41,989 nucleotides of DNA from Fomitopsis serialis (lineage: Eukaryota; Basidiomycota; Agaricomycetes; Polyporales; Fomitopsidaceae): assembly GCF_022376445.1 (NCBI RefSeq), contig NW_025955306.1, forward strand, positions 1 through 41,989, in the 5' to 3' direction. The notes beneath the pieces are model-generated. The model did no database searches. It was not told the origin of the DNA and saw only the letters and a program-made list of their open reading frames with translations. The stretch's first letter is position 1. Each line of letters starts with the position of its first letter. A program made the translations under genes and the position numbers. Below, piece after piece: positions 21,929 through 33,866 of the stretch.

Positions 21929-23529
21929 TCATGGCGCGGTACCTCCCTTGTTCTCCCCTGCCAGAGAATCGATGTTAAACAGATTCTCTACCTCCGACAT
22001 GCTCATGGTCGGTTCCTGATGATGTTCACCGAACATATCCGCGCTGAAACTTGATAGATCAATCGAGTTTAGGTCGAATTGCGCATCGTTCGAGTGTCCT
22101 GACGGCCCCCCAGGGTGTTGCTGGGCAGCGTTGAAGGTCGCGAGGATTGAGCCAGGAGAAGGCGCTTTCATCGCGGTCGACCGTGGATGGGACGCGTCGC
22201 CGATGCTGTTCGGCTGTCCGCCTTGGTTGGAAGGGCCACCCAACGACGCCAGGATGTCTCCCATGTCACCGGAAGCGTTACTAGCATTGAGCGCGTCTGA
22301 GAAGAAGTCCTCCTCCTCTTGCTTGGGCTTCACGTCAGGCGCCATGTTGGCAGGGCCGCTACCCACAGATTGTCTGCCATGTTGGCTGAACATATGCGAG
22401 TTGCCGTTGCCAGCAGCTGCATCTGCGGCAGCACTGAACAGTTCAATGTCCATGTCTAAATCGAGCTCGATCGGCTTGTCCGCGGATGTCCCGGCGGTGG
22501 GGTCCAGCGATACCGACGTGGCTACACCCGTGGCCTGGTGCATCTCCATCTCTGGGTCGACGGTTAGGTCGATATCCACGGGTCTGTTCGCCGCTTCTGT
22601 CAGCGCAGCCATGACGAGCTCCTGAGGAATCGCGCGGTGCTGAGACTTTGGCGCCAGGGTGACTGGGGATGATAGTCCGCTCGGGATGCCGGCTAACAAC
22701 TCGTCGGGGTTCATGCGCATGCTGGTTCCGGAGAGATCAAGCTTATGCTGGAAGTTGGGGCGCTGCAGCGATGAGAGTGAGACGGTAGACTGGCGACGCG
22801 CAGGGGTTGGGAGAGGCTTTGGGCCTGCGCTGTCGGGCGAGGACTCCAGGGGTTGGCCGGTGAAAGGGTTGGACAGAGAAGGCGATGTCGGGGAGACCAT
22901 TGGTGACGAAGAGGACGTCGATGCCTCAGCCGCTGCTGCTGCTTTGGCGGCTTCTGCAGCGGCTGCATCGGCTTCAGCCTTCAGGCGTTGCTCTTCCCTG
23001 CGGATGTCGCGTTGCAAAACAGCTATGGCACGTTGCTGCAGCTTGTCAGCTAAAGTACACGAATGGCTGGGACATTACTTGCCAGCTGAGACTCAATCGC
23101 ATCACACAGTTGATCATACTTCTCGACCTCGCGTCCGAGGGAGGCAGTGAGTGAACGGGGTGGTCGCGAAGCATACTGCTGTATGCCACTAAACGTGTTC
23201 CGACACTGGCAGTGAGTGACGCAAAGATGCAATATGAAACTTGAAACGTACAGTTTCTTAGCATCTGCGTAGAAACCGTAGACTTGACCGGTCTTGACTA
23301 CGGCACTCTGAGATATGCATAGCTGAGACGCGCCCCGTGGCCCAAATGACATGCTACTCACTCTTAGACAATTGGAAAGAGCGTCGACCTCGGGTTCCAA
23401 GATACCCTTTGGTGCAACAGGATCTGGTGGAGGCGGCATGGAGGTGTTCTGCGGTGCCTTTGGACCGCCAGTACTAGATGCAGAGTCGCGTCCAGACACA
23501 GAAGCTTTGCGGGGTGCTTTCGGTGCCAT
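21929..23529 (-). CDS. coiled-coil protein with long acidic, low-complexity tail (Mediator-like?)
   Basis: Exons 23529-23362, 23307-23252, 23188-23083, 23035-21929; 1437 nt, 478 aa. A basic start (MAPKAPRKASVSGRD) leads to a helical region, about 60-150, with GREVEKYDQLCDAIESQL followed by QRAIAVLQRDIRREEQRLK and an Ala/Glu-rich helix; this should form a coiled coil. The rest is disordered, rich in Ser, Pro and Asp, with short motifs such as DIDLTVDPEMEM, IELDLDMDIELF and FDLNSIDLSSF near the end. The layout recalls the fungal Mediator tail subunit Med2, but I cannot show homology. The last intron (23036-23082, 47 nt) fits best as GC-AG with a perfect GCAAGT donor and a CTGAC branch site. The GT alternative would be only 29 nt. 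Confidence 0.7.
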
Positions 23530-23981
23530 AATGCGATGATTAACCCAGTTCAAGGTACGGGTAAGTGTGGTGGTGCCTATGATCAGGTCCACAGATGTGC
23601 GGGCGAAAGTTGGAAGGGAGGAGCTGGCTGGCGAATACCAGACGCGGGGACTTGAGATTAAGGCTGGGCGCTGGGCGCCTGAGCGATGGTGGTCTCCTCC
23701 TGCTCAGGCCACCTTCAGAAGTGCGACCCCGAATCCGCGAACACCCATACTGAGATAATGTACTGACCACCGCGGTCAGCTGATACACATATTTCGTTGA
23801 TACTCAGTGCAAGAGGGTATACAGGATATATGCCTAAGAGAATCTATCGTCCACTATTACCGTACGAAAGCTACAACCGACCTTCCATGGCCCTAGCGAA
23901 CACATGTTACAGAATAAATCAAAGGAGTGAAAGGAGCGACAATATATAGGACGCCAGTACGGGCAACATTGTACGTCTGCG

Positions 23982-26900
23982 TCAGAGTCCAAACCGCTTC
24001 AAAGGCTTTTCCTTGGCTTGCGAAGGAACTGATGTCCGTTCACCAGAAGCACCCAGAGGGACCGACCTAGGACCCATAGGAGAGGCCATCGAAGGATGGC
24101 GATTTGGCGCCAGGGAACCAGTGTGAGTGGTCCTCACGCTGCTCTGGCGTGAAGGTAGATCAACACTTGACTGTGTATCACTGTCACCGGGCTGGAGCAT
24201 AGTCCCCAGCACTACACCGGGGTGCCGATTGGGCACCAATGGCAGCGCCCGGACAGAAGGCGTGCTTTCCGTAAGCACAGGAGAGCTCTGGGACCAGAAC
24301 CTCGGTATGTTCATGTCCAGCGTCCGGGTCTGGAGGAGATTTGTACCAGCGGAATCAGTGCTGTTCTCGCGCGTCAAGACGGGTCTGCTCGAAACCGACG
24401 ATGCCTCGCTCGGATCCGACTGTGACGACACGTCGGGACTCGGTGAGTGTGCGGAATCGTTCGTCTGTCGTGTGACCAGCGCAGGAGAACGTCCAAGGAT
24501 AGACGAGACGTTCAAACGTTCGCCAACGGCGACTTCCGCATTGTCCACAGAATAATCCGAGGTCATTGAAGACGAGCTGGGCAGCCGATCGCTGTCAGAC
24601 TGCATGACGGGTCGGGGAAGGGGCCTGAAGAAGCGCGGGCTGACAACATCTTCGGGGACAGTGTCGAGGCGCGTCGACAACGGTAGAGGAACCGGGGGGA
24701 GCTTCCGCAGTCTCTCTCCTTCTGTGCGAGGAATCGACAAGCTGGGTAAAGGGCCGTTGGATTCTGGCTGGGGAACGAAGCTTGGAATGTCAGGGACTGC
24801 TTGTGGGTGTGGCTCGTGTTGTTCTGCATGCGATGCATTCATGGCCGAAGGAGCGGCTGCGGCGTCGGACAGAGACGGAGTGGGCTCGGGTGGTGCATTC
24901 AAACTGGCTGCCTCAACACCTGAAGGAACCGTCTCTTGAGAGCCTGCGTTGATGAAAAGTTCAGGACTGCTCAGACGTAAGGTATCACTCGAGGGTGCGT
25001 CAATCTCCCCCGCAGATGCAGAGATAACCACGGACACTGCGGGGGCCGATGGGGGAGCACCCTCAGAATCGGCGACAGGTTGCGCTGGAGCTTGCTCTGC
25101 AGCGTCCTCGTGGGAGGGTCGAAGTGGAGTACGTGGAGGTACAGCACTGCCACTATACGTGCTTCTGCGCTCAGCAGCGTTCACGATCTGCAGGGTAGCC
25201 GCGAGCAGGGGGAGGTTCGGGCTGTTCGGCAGCGAGATCGGACTGTCGACGAGCGCCCTCCTAGTACTATCCACCACCGGCACAGGCGACAGCGCGTCCA
25301 TAGCCCGCATCACCGTCGGCGAAGTCATACTCGGATTGCTCGCGGGCGAGGCGCTGCTCGTATACGCAGTGCCGGGACTCTGCGACGCGGTATCGCTCGA
25401 CTTGCCCGTGTCCGAGCGCAGCGAGAAGTTCGACATGTCGGGCAGCGGGGTGGTGTCAATATAGACGTTCCCGAGGAGCCGGTCGCAGATCCGCCCCGTC
25501 ATCGGCATCGTGTTGACCGTCTTCACGCTGTCCGCCCGCGCAGGGAGGTCGGGCGTGCTCATGTTGTCCATCCAGAACCCGCTCGGTGCGACGCTGTTCG
25601 GCGTGCTCGGCGTGGTCCGGTCGCTCGCGACCGTGCCGCTGATGCGCTGGCCGGTGCTCGGCGTCGCCCTCCCGTTCGCGGCGGAGCCCCGTTTGGCGGA
25701 CGGCGGGCGCGGGAAGGACGCGCCGTCCGGCCTCGACGCGATCTCGGACTTCGGTCGTCTGCCTCTCTTCATTGGTGGAGTAGTCGGCGGCGTGTATGCG
25801 GTGGGCGGGGTCGAGTGATGTCCGGTGGGAGGGGTGGACCGTTGAGCAGCGGGGGGCCATTTCTTCTGAGCGCCAGCGGGGGTGATCCTTTCGGAGGGAG
25901 GGGCGGGGGTGTCTTCGACGACGACGCGTTCTCTGCAACCACGTTGCGATCGGTAAGCTGAGGTATTGTGACGACAAGATGGGGAGCGGTGGGATGGGGG
26001 CCATATCGGGCCTGTGCAGATACGCCCCCATTGACCTCGACTGTCGACGCTTGCGAGGCAGCAGGCGGTGGGGTGGCTACAGGGTGCCCTGATTCCACGA
26101 CGGGTTGCTTGCCTTCCACGGACATAGCAACGGAATGCTCATTCACGCTTGTCGTCGACCCTGTGCTGACCAGGGTGGGTGGCGGAGCTTGCAGCCGCGA
26201 TGCGTGCCCCGGGCTCAACAAGCCCGTCCTCAGGCTGGACGTCGACCGCTGGTTCCGCGGCACCCGATCGTCCCAGCCGTCCCGGACAAGGTCCACGGGC
26301 GCTCGAGTAGCGTCGGTCCGACTTCTCCCACGTCCGCAGAAGAAGCCGTTCACTGGAGGCCCGTACCCCTTGTAAGGGCGCTTTCTGAAGTAAAACACGG
26401 TGGCGCCGAGCGCAAGCAGGACTACGACGCCCACAACCGTGACAGCAGCGACAACGGCAGTTGTTTTAGATTTCCGGCAGCTGGTTGCGACGTCCGTCGA
26501 CGTCGACAGATCCACACGAGTACTGCGCGAATTAGCGATGAGAAGGCCGCTTGGACGCATGAAGAGATGCGACGCACGTATACACAATGTAGTCGAGGAC
26601 TGCCAATGTACTCGCCTGGGCATCAGCGGTGGCCCCGCTCAACAGTGTGAACGTGTGTGTCCCCCAAGGGATTGTGTCGTTCGCATACACAAGGGTGTTG
26701 TATTGGACGATTCCGGCATCATAGGGATTCGCATTTTGCGTGTAAGTGCCCGCCGTGTCGCCATCAATGAAGAACGTCAAGTCCGTAGTGAGATTGGGGA
26801 CCACAATACAGTAGACATAGAGCGCGGATCCTAAGTGCCACTTGAGTGCTCCAGATTCATCGTCGCATATGCCACAACACTCACCAGTGAAAGATATCTC

Positions 26901-27167
26901 TGCGCCAGGGAGCCCCCGCCCAGGAGCATATTCTGCGCCGGCATGCCAAGTTTTATCATACGCATTTTCAGCGTTCGGACAGACTGTCTGGATTTCCGCC
27001 TCTGTGCAGTTCTGCCGGACGCTCCAAGATTCCGCGGGGTAGTAGAAGAATTGTGCCCCAGTAGCCACATCCCCGTCCGTGTCGTCCACGGTGACGTTGG
27101 TCAGGAACCACGCCGATGCAGATGCGACATACCAAGAGACGAGCAAGAGGACACGGATGATCAGCAT
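23982..27167 (-). CDS. single-pass membrane protein with extracellular domain and long cytosolic tail
   Basis: Exons 27167-26885, 26830-26578, 26522-23982. The ATG at 27167 opens a signal peptide (MLIIRVLLLVSWYVASASA). Residues 20-180 form an extracellular, N-glycosylation-site-rich beta domain (NVTVDDTDG, ALYVYCIVV, TLAVLDYIVYT), of the kind common in basidiomycete one-TM proteins. The transmembrane helix is 201-224 (AVVAAVTVVGVVVLLALG), followed by a basic stop-transfer RKRPYKGYG. The tail of about 800 residues is Pro/Ser/Thr-rich and disordered. The frame changes inside the tail. One extra base in the C6 run (forward G6 at 25851-25856) joins the two halves without any intron and gives about 1025 aa. 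A 77-nt intron ending at CTCAG| is the alternative. Function unknown; possibly a surface sensor. Confidence 0.75.
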
Positions 27168-28588
27168 AGGATCACGCAACGAGAGGCCGACACGACCGCT
27201 GGCCTAACCGGATGGGCCAAGACGGCAGAGGGCGACGACGGAGTGAGCGAGGGGGGGCGAAGACCGAGACGGCATGGGTGAGAGCAACTGGCGAGTATAG
27301 AAAGTCATCAGGCATCCCCGTCAAATAGATGTGATGAACGGAGACGATGGGCCGGACAGCCATATCCCGACAAGGCCACATCCCGGTATTCAGTATCCGT
27401 CCTGGGACCTGCCCAAGGGAGCGGTAAGACCACTATGCGTCACGAAGACAGTGCAGGATGAACGGATTTGTCCGTTGCTAAGGTTGTCCAATGGGATGGC
27501 CTTGAGATGCGTCTATCAAGCTGTGCTGACGAAACAGTCATCAGCACTCGAGACTGCGATGGCGATGGGCCGATGGCGAAGCCTATCCGAGAGAACTTTG
27601 TTCGCAGGTGTATCCCTCACGAGGACAGCACGAGACGGTCTGAGGGGGAGTGTGGTCTGGAGGAGCCCCGCATTGTCTGTAACTGCATGTATCCCAGTAG
27701 GCGGGTCATGCGGTACCGCACTCTTCGCGTTTGGAGTCTGGACGCTGCACGTCCAGCACGCTGTCGCGGTGAAGCGTAAGGATTAGGCAGTTCGACATTG
27801 ACCAACTGTCAACGCGTCTCGAACAATCTGACAACGCATCTATCTTGCAGTGTATGATAGTACTTGAGTGTGTGGTGGCTGGTGGTTGAGGCGAGCAGTT
27901 ACTAACCGCCTTCATACTGACCGGACTTTGGAGGTCGGAACATTGCAATATTGACACTCCACACTGTTCAGTGGTGCAAACTATCGATGTATATCAGCAT
28001 CTGATGCAAAGTTCGCCCTGAGACTCACGAGGCTTGTCGCAACTTACGTTTGTGCACATTCCCACTGCCTCTCAGGCTGGCAGCGAGAAGTAAACCGGGA
28101 GCAGTACAGAAGGCGGTATCACAGAATAGTCAAGCCAGTTCGAATTCGCATCCCCAATTGCTAGCCGAATACGTCGAAGACAAGCGAGTATGATGGCGAC
28201 TGGCAAATGAGCGTGTTACATTAGCGGAAGGGACTTGGACATTGGGCGCGCACGGTCCACGAACTTGGCACTTACAGTAAGTGAGTACGTGGTCCCCCGA
28301 GTCTCGCAGGTACCGGTCCCGCAAGTCCCTGAGACAGACAGGAACGCGGTTCCCACCCACGCCCAAATGGGACTAGCGCAGCGCCCTCAAGTGACATCAC
28401 CGTCCCTGCCCGCCACCTGCGCCCGCGCATGCTCCCACCCGCCTACGTCATGGCCCGCCACCACCGACTACTTCAGCGCATCCTCCAGCCAGCTTGAACA
28501 CACGCATCCCCATCTCTTTCTCCCTGAACCAGCATTCATATTATCACCTTCACTCAACACTTCACGACCTCCACGAACGACGACCACC
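27168..28588. other. intergenic between divergent genes
   Basis: About 1.4 kb between the 5' ends of the membrane protein and the LEA-like gene. Short open frames exist on both strands but none shows protein-like character or a family match. A C-rich leader precedes the LEA-like start. Confidence 0.5.
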
Positions 28589-29096
28589 ATGTCCATGCTC
28601 CGCACCGCACTCGCATCCACCGCCCCCGCCGTCCGCGCCGGCACGCGCGCGTTCCGCGTCTCGCCCGTCGCGGGCAAGTCTGCGACGGAGAAAGTGAAGG
28701 AGGTTGCAAGCGACGTGCGTGCTCACTCCCAGGGTCAGCGCGTATAGATTGACTCACGTTGCGCATGCGCTCCCAGGTCAACATCAAGGTCGGGCGCTCG
28801 CTCGCATCCGCGATCGAGAAGGGCGAAGAGGCAACAGAAGCCACGAAGGAGACATTGAGTACGTCGAGCGCGCGGACCGGGCTGAACAGTCACTGACGGC
28901 AGTCATAGCTCCAGCAGCGCAGAAAGCGAAGGAGGCAGCAGGTCAAGCAAGCCAGAAGGCGAACCAGGTGAGCAGACGCACTGTGCTTCCCGCCGTGCAC
29001 CATCCTGACGCATATATGCTGCAAAAGACCTCCGCAGGCGTGAAGGAGGGCACACAAGACTTCAAAGAAGACGTCAAGAAGCAGGCACGCAAGTAG
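28589..29096 (+). CDS. small LEA-like protein, probably mitochondrial
   Basis: Exons 28589-28714, 28777-28858, 28909-28967, 29028-29096; 336 nt, 111 aa. The first 30 residues lack acids and are rich in Arg, Ala and Ser (MLRTALASTAPAVRAGTRAF), fitting a mitochondrial presequence. The rest is a hydrophilic amphipathic helix rich in Lys, Glu, Ala and Gln, with repeats of the type AAQKAKEAAGQASQKAN and KEGTQDFKEDVKKQARK, as in late-embryogenesis-abundant group 3 and similar stress proteins. The family role is protection of membranes or proteins during drying or stress; here that is inference. It converges with ERG5. Confidence 0.75.
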
Positions 29097-29350
29097 GCCT
29101 CCGCGTCGCTCCTGCACATCACCAGCATCGTGAAACCGCACCGGGGATAATGTCTGTACCTCACATCCTGTAGCATATCCGCATTGTACTTGAATGCATT
29201 AACTTCATGTCGATCATTACACCATTTGGCGACTGCTGCTAAACGTAGGGTAGGGGTATTGGCCATGACCCTATGCGGAACCACAAAACGAAGGGAATTG
29301 CTAAATAAGAAGAATGTAAGTATGCCAACCATCCGCGAGAGTCTCTAGTC

Positions 29351-31142
29351 TCAATGATGACGAGGCGAGAGTTTTAGGAGGCAACCGTCCTGGGGGAACA
29401 GGGTCGCGATGATCCTGAGCAAACAAAGGTCAGTCTTCGTCACGGGTGATATGACAGTCACTACTCACTGGACTTTGTCACTCTTTTCAGTGAGGACATG
29501 CTCGAAGTTCATCAGAACAGCAGCATCCGCGAGGACGATACCCATGTTCATCATAGCGTACTCGAGACCAATGCACTTGTGCGGCCCGCTCCCGAACACG
29601 AGGTAATTCCGCGGGTTCTGGTTCGCGCTGCTGTTGGCGTCAAGCCAGCGCTCGGGCAGGAACTGGTCGGGCTCAGGGAACACCTCGGGGTCGTGGAGCG
29701 AGTTGTAGAACGATGGGATGAGCATGCTGTTCGCGGGGACGGTGTAGTCGGCCGAGATCGGGAACGCCTTCGTCGTCTTGTACGGCACCATCGTCACGGG
29801 CGGCTTCACGCGCAGGCTCTCCCTCACGACTGCGCGGAGGTACGGCATGTTCTCGATCATCTCGAGCGTGATCGGCTTCTCGTAGTTGCCCGCACGCACG
29901 CGCTCCTGCTCCTCGCGCACCTTCGCGAGCACCTCCGGGTGGTCCGCCAGGTGCTGGAAGCCGTAGATCAGGCCGCTGCTCATGGCGTCCTGGCTCGCGA
30001 ACAGGAAGGAGAACACGACCATCGCCATCTCGAGGTTGCTGAAGTCGCGGCGGCCCTTGTACTCCGGGTCCGCGAGGTCGAGCACCCACTGGTCGATCAT
30101 GCACTGCGGTTCGGCACCGGCCGCCATCGCCTTCTTGCTCTCCGCGGCCGCGTACTCGAGCCAGCGCAGCGCGACCTTGCGGGCCTGGATCGCGCGGTAG
30201 ACCTTGGTGCCGGGGATCGCGAGCGGGAAGTTGACGAGCTCGAGCGCGACGGTGATCATCCAGTACTTCTCTGCGATCTCCCTCGCGGCGTGGTCGGGGA
30301 TGTGGGGGCCGCAGAAGACGCGGAGCGAGGTCTCCATGTTGAGGTCGCGCGCGGGCATCATGATCGGCTTGGGCGAGGGGTCCGCGGCGGCCTCCTCGAG
30401 CCATTGCTTGAAGTACTTGCGCGTGATCGAGTCCTGGATCCCCACGTACACGCTGGATAAGGCGGGGTCAATTGCACGCTACTTGGCGGCTTCGATGCGG
30501 CGCATGACGTACCCCAGAGCCTTGCGCGTGAACAGGCCGTTCAGCACCCTCCGGTACTCGACGTGCACCTTTCCGGTAAGGAAGACCCTGGAGGGGAGGA
30601 AGGCGGTGATGAGTGAGATAACATGTCATCGCGTGCGTCACTGCCGCGTACCAGTTATCCGGCCGCAGAATCTGCTTCGCGGAGTGGACGAGGCAGGGCT
30701 CGGCATGGGTGGGCGAGTTGAGGATCTTCCGCGAGAACTCGTTGGTCGAGGCCATGACAATGAAGCTACACGAATTAAGCTTTAGGCGTACGCGGATAAG
30801 ACGGCGATTGCGGGCCTACATGTTGAACACGCTGAGCGCGCTGAGGGCACCGGAGTTCCACTGCTTCATGTATCCTTCCATGGTGGGCTTCAGGGAATCC
30901 GCGAACTTGCCAATGACGGGGATTGTCCAGCGATCACCGGGCAGGTGGCGCTTCTTGTAGCGGTAAACCGACTGCTCGAGAGCGAGTAGTGTCAGGACGA
31001 CGGCCGCGGTGGTGTAAAGCCATGTCACAGCCTCGGACGACGAAGACAGGAAGGGGACGGTGGGGGTGCGGTGGGATGGGCCGCCGGTGTAGGACGGCAT
31101 GGCCGCCTTCATCGACTCGTGGTCCTTGAAGAGGGACGCCAT
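29351..31142 (-). CDS. ERG5: sterol C-22 desaturase, cytochrome P450 CYP61
   Basis: Introduces the C-22(23) double bond in the side chain on the way to ergosterol, in the ER. Exons 31142-30820, 30765-30652, 30587-30513, 30452-29469, 29414-29351; 1560 nt, 519 aa, all phases agree. A membrane anchor lies near 41-62 (AVVLTLLALEQSV), followed by LPGDRWTIPVIGKF. CYP61 landmarks are LFTRKALGVYVGIQDS, FLFASQDAMSSGL (I helix), VVRESLR (ExxR) and the haem loop FGSGPHKCIG at 457-466 with C464 as iron ligand. It ends in the usual IIATLFPQDGCLL. No defect seen; very secure call. Confidence 0.96.
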
Positions 31143-33100
31143 GGCTGCTGTCGTCGTCGTCGGGCGGTGAACAGGGGAGACCAAAGCGAACAGACGACGT
31201 CTGGTAAGTACTCGAGTCCGGTTCTGCGCAACCAACGGCGTCGCCAGCAATTCGGGAAGGTAGAAATGTTCGTTGCGCGCCCTCCCATTGGCTCCCCAGA
31301 AATCATTCGATACGGCGAATATCGTCCAAGCGCCGCAGCCTCCGCCGGTCCGCACGTCCAGCCCGGCCGAGTCGGCCACCTCGCCGCCCAATTCTCTACC
31401 TCGCCCCGCCCCGCCCCGCCTCCATCCCGCCGTCGTCTCCGGGCCACAACTACCGCAGCACCTAGCGTACGGATGTGTATAGAAAATCACAAAAAAATCA
31501 AATCACGCAACACGCAGACTGCACGGCCATCAAATCAATAATCCGGGGCTGGACTGTCGGTCCTCGGGATTCCATAAGCCGCATGACGAGATGTCCGGAG
31601 TGTGCGGACAGCAGATCGCAACCGTCTTGCCTGCGTTGTACACCAGCTGTACAATCGCAACTTGAACATGGGAATTGTAAGGTAAAAATAGGGAGCTTCA
31701 TTGACGATGCAGTAGACGTGTGAGTGGTCGAAGGGCGCAACCACGACCGTGTGGGATTCGAAGCGGCTGCCGCTTCCTGCAAATGGTCTTTACGGACTGA
31801 CGTTGTGCAGCTGCGCAGTGTTGCTATGTGCGCCGTCTCATCCAGAACGGAGATGACCTGCGAGTTGCGAGGACGAGCAGCTTGCAGCTCGATGGAGAAC
31901 TCCATGTTGTGTCCGTCTGTGTGCATTGCATATCCTCATGGGGACGTATGCCTATCACTGAAGTACTGACCAGTGACAGCAACTCCGCAGGGATAGACAG
32001 GCTTGCGACAAGCGTTGGTCGTCGCCATCCAGTCCACGCGGTGCTACAGCATGGGGGTATCCTTGAAATGCTGTCGCGTCCACATATCGTTCTACCCCCG
32101 CCGAGATGTGATATGCAGGTGGGATTGGCCCGGGTAGCTCGTACAGGTATGTTCATCTGCGCCGTGCGGCCCTGCGCCGTTGGACCCCTTTCGAACGTCG
32201 AGGGTGGTGCTCTGAACCAGTCGATCGAAGGTACTGTATGCGTATGCGTAAGCCACAGCTTGCCTCCGCGCCCATGAAGGCGGTATCGCGTGCGTATGGA
32301 CACATGCAAACCATATCGACGCAGGCAAGGAGGCCCGAGCAAGAACGCGACTGGTTAGGCCTTGGGTGGGATCAGACTCGCGTACGCGCAGATTGTGCGC
32401 CCCCTGTGTTCGTCGGGCAATATTGTGCATAACTTGGGTGGCTACGCAGGCCGTCATCTCCAAATTTGCACGATGCAGTGGCCGAAACCTGGTACGCATC
32501 AAATGCCAGTGACTCAGCGGCGTTCCCCAAGGACGAATTCTATGAAGATGTACGAATCAGCCCGAAATCAGCCCCTTGGCCATGAATAACATTGTCGTCA
32601 GTGAATCCTTCCCCTTTGATAGACCCTGTATACGACATCTTTGACGGGGGAGCATGGTAGTCAGTGGTGCTACTTTGACTCTGGCAACGGGTGGTCAACA
32701 GATGTAGATGCGAGCGTAGAAGCTTAAGACTTGTGCGCGCACATTGATATGTCTAGGACTAGATCCGAGTGTCTTCCTAACAGTTGTCAAGTCGAGTAAT
32801 GCTGTTCGTGGCACGTTGATGCGTTGGTGGTCCTGGTGAGCGTGAACTTGTTTACATATGAGAATCTCCGAAGAGAACGGTAGGTGGTGGCCTTAGGATG
32901 ATCAGTCGTGTTGGTCTGAGCGTGGCCCGTCGCGTCGCTGCGACAAACTAGGAAGGTGGTGTAGTTCGCGCCGCTCGCCTGTCTATCACACACCATGACG
33001 GACAACTCGCAATGTATGCATAGTTACAGTAGTACTCACTGTCCTAGTGTCCGTCAATTGTTTGAACCCGCACTGAGTACCCGGAACTCCATCGTACTGT
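31143..33100. other. intergenic, no gene recognised
   Basis: About 2 kb upstream of ERG5. It contains the ERG5 promoter. A 142-codon open frame on the minus strand (31498-31926) has no recognisable domain and ordinary composition; I leave it out as unsupported. No RNA gene, repeat or transposon signal noticed. Confidence 0.45.
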
Positions 33101-33239
33101 ACGGAAATGAAGACAACAGTACTAGACATCGATATTTTTATTACTTACAGTGGCACACAGCCTAAGCACTCAACTGTTTGTCCAGGCAGTCCAGCTTCAA
33201 GCTCACCGGCACCATCCGGCACAGATATCGTAATCGAGG

Positions 33240-33588
33240 AAGAATTAAGAATATAGTAGGGGTATCAATAAACTGGGTATCTTGATAGTCGCGGCCTTCA
33301 CCGCCTTGATGTCCCATTGACAGATGAGCTCCTTGCAGAATCGGTAATGTTCTGGGTGGACGGCCGCTAGGAGATGTCAAACTCAAGCTGCACCGGATAA
33401 TTCGAGTATGACTCACTCTTCTCGGATGTTTCGGAGGGCTAGTGTGAGGTTTGTCAAGCGATCTTTCCGGCTCTATTGGCTGGAGGAACGATCATCAGTC
33501 GAGGGCTGGAGCGGTAGTGATGCTGAACACTTACCAGCTGGATGACATGCTCGACTAACGTGCTGGGGTACTCTATGGAGGTCGCCAT
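33240..33588 (-). CDS. candidate small multi-exon gene, unidentified
   Basis: An ATG at 33588 opens MATSIEYPSTLVEHVIQL (33588-33535). A 62-nt GT-AG intron leads to SRKDRLTNLTLALRNIRE (33472-33417). A further intron acceptor at 33367 leads to a segment reading VHPEHYRFCKELICQWDI, then KAVKAATIKIP (about 33362-33260). The pieces look like real helical protein, but the phase between the second and third does not match. Either a base is wrong, a splice site is misplaced or the gene is decaying. In the phase that does match, the third exon gives a different, Gly-rich sequence with no family resemblance. I do not recognise the family. Confidence 0.35.
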
Positions 33589-33866
33589 CACCCTTTGGCG
33601 ACCTGGAGGAGGATTTGAAGGTGGGGGTGGGGTGTTATCCTGTGTTTAATGAACAACGTATCATGCATGAGTTCGGATAACATCTGAGAGGATTTCTGGA
33701 CTTTACCTTCGACTTTGTCAATGATTTCAATAACGAAGCCCCACGCATAATATCAAGCACGGTTACACTGTTACAGGTGGTAACGCAGGACGTAGCTAGT
33801 AGCACGACGCACGCCGCAGTGACATGGGCGGTCTTATATGAACTGCAGAAACGCCCCTGAGTCACC

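Noticed and set aside
23048..23076. 29-nt GT-AG intron in the coiled-coil gene
   Set aside because: Shorter than any credible spliceosomal intron here; the overlapping 47-nt GC-AG intron has a consensus donor and a branch site.
25863..25939. 77-nt intron as the explanation of the frame change in the membrane protein
   Set aside because: Phases would allow it, but the upstream frame continues naturally through this stretch and the C6 run next to it matches the other single-base losses; kept only as an alternative.
25080..25961. 293-codon Arg-rich open frame antisense to the membrane protein tail
   Set aside because: Shadow of the Pro/Ser-rich coding strand; no start context, introns or domain.
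29498..30460. 320-codon open frame on the + strand antisense to ERG5
   Set aside because: It is an Arg/His/Leu/Val-rich shadow of the GC-rich ERG5 coding strand, with no family resemblance.
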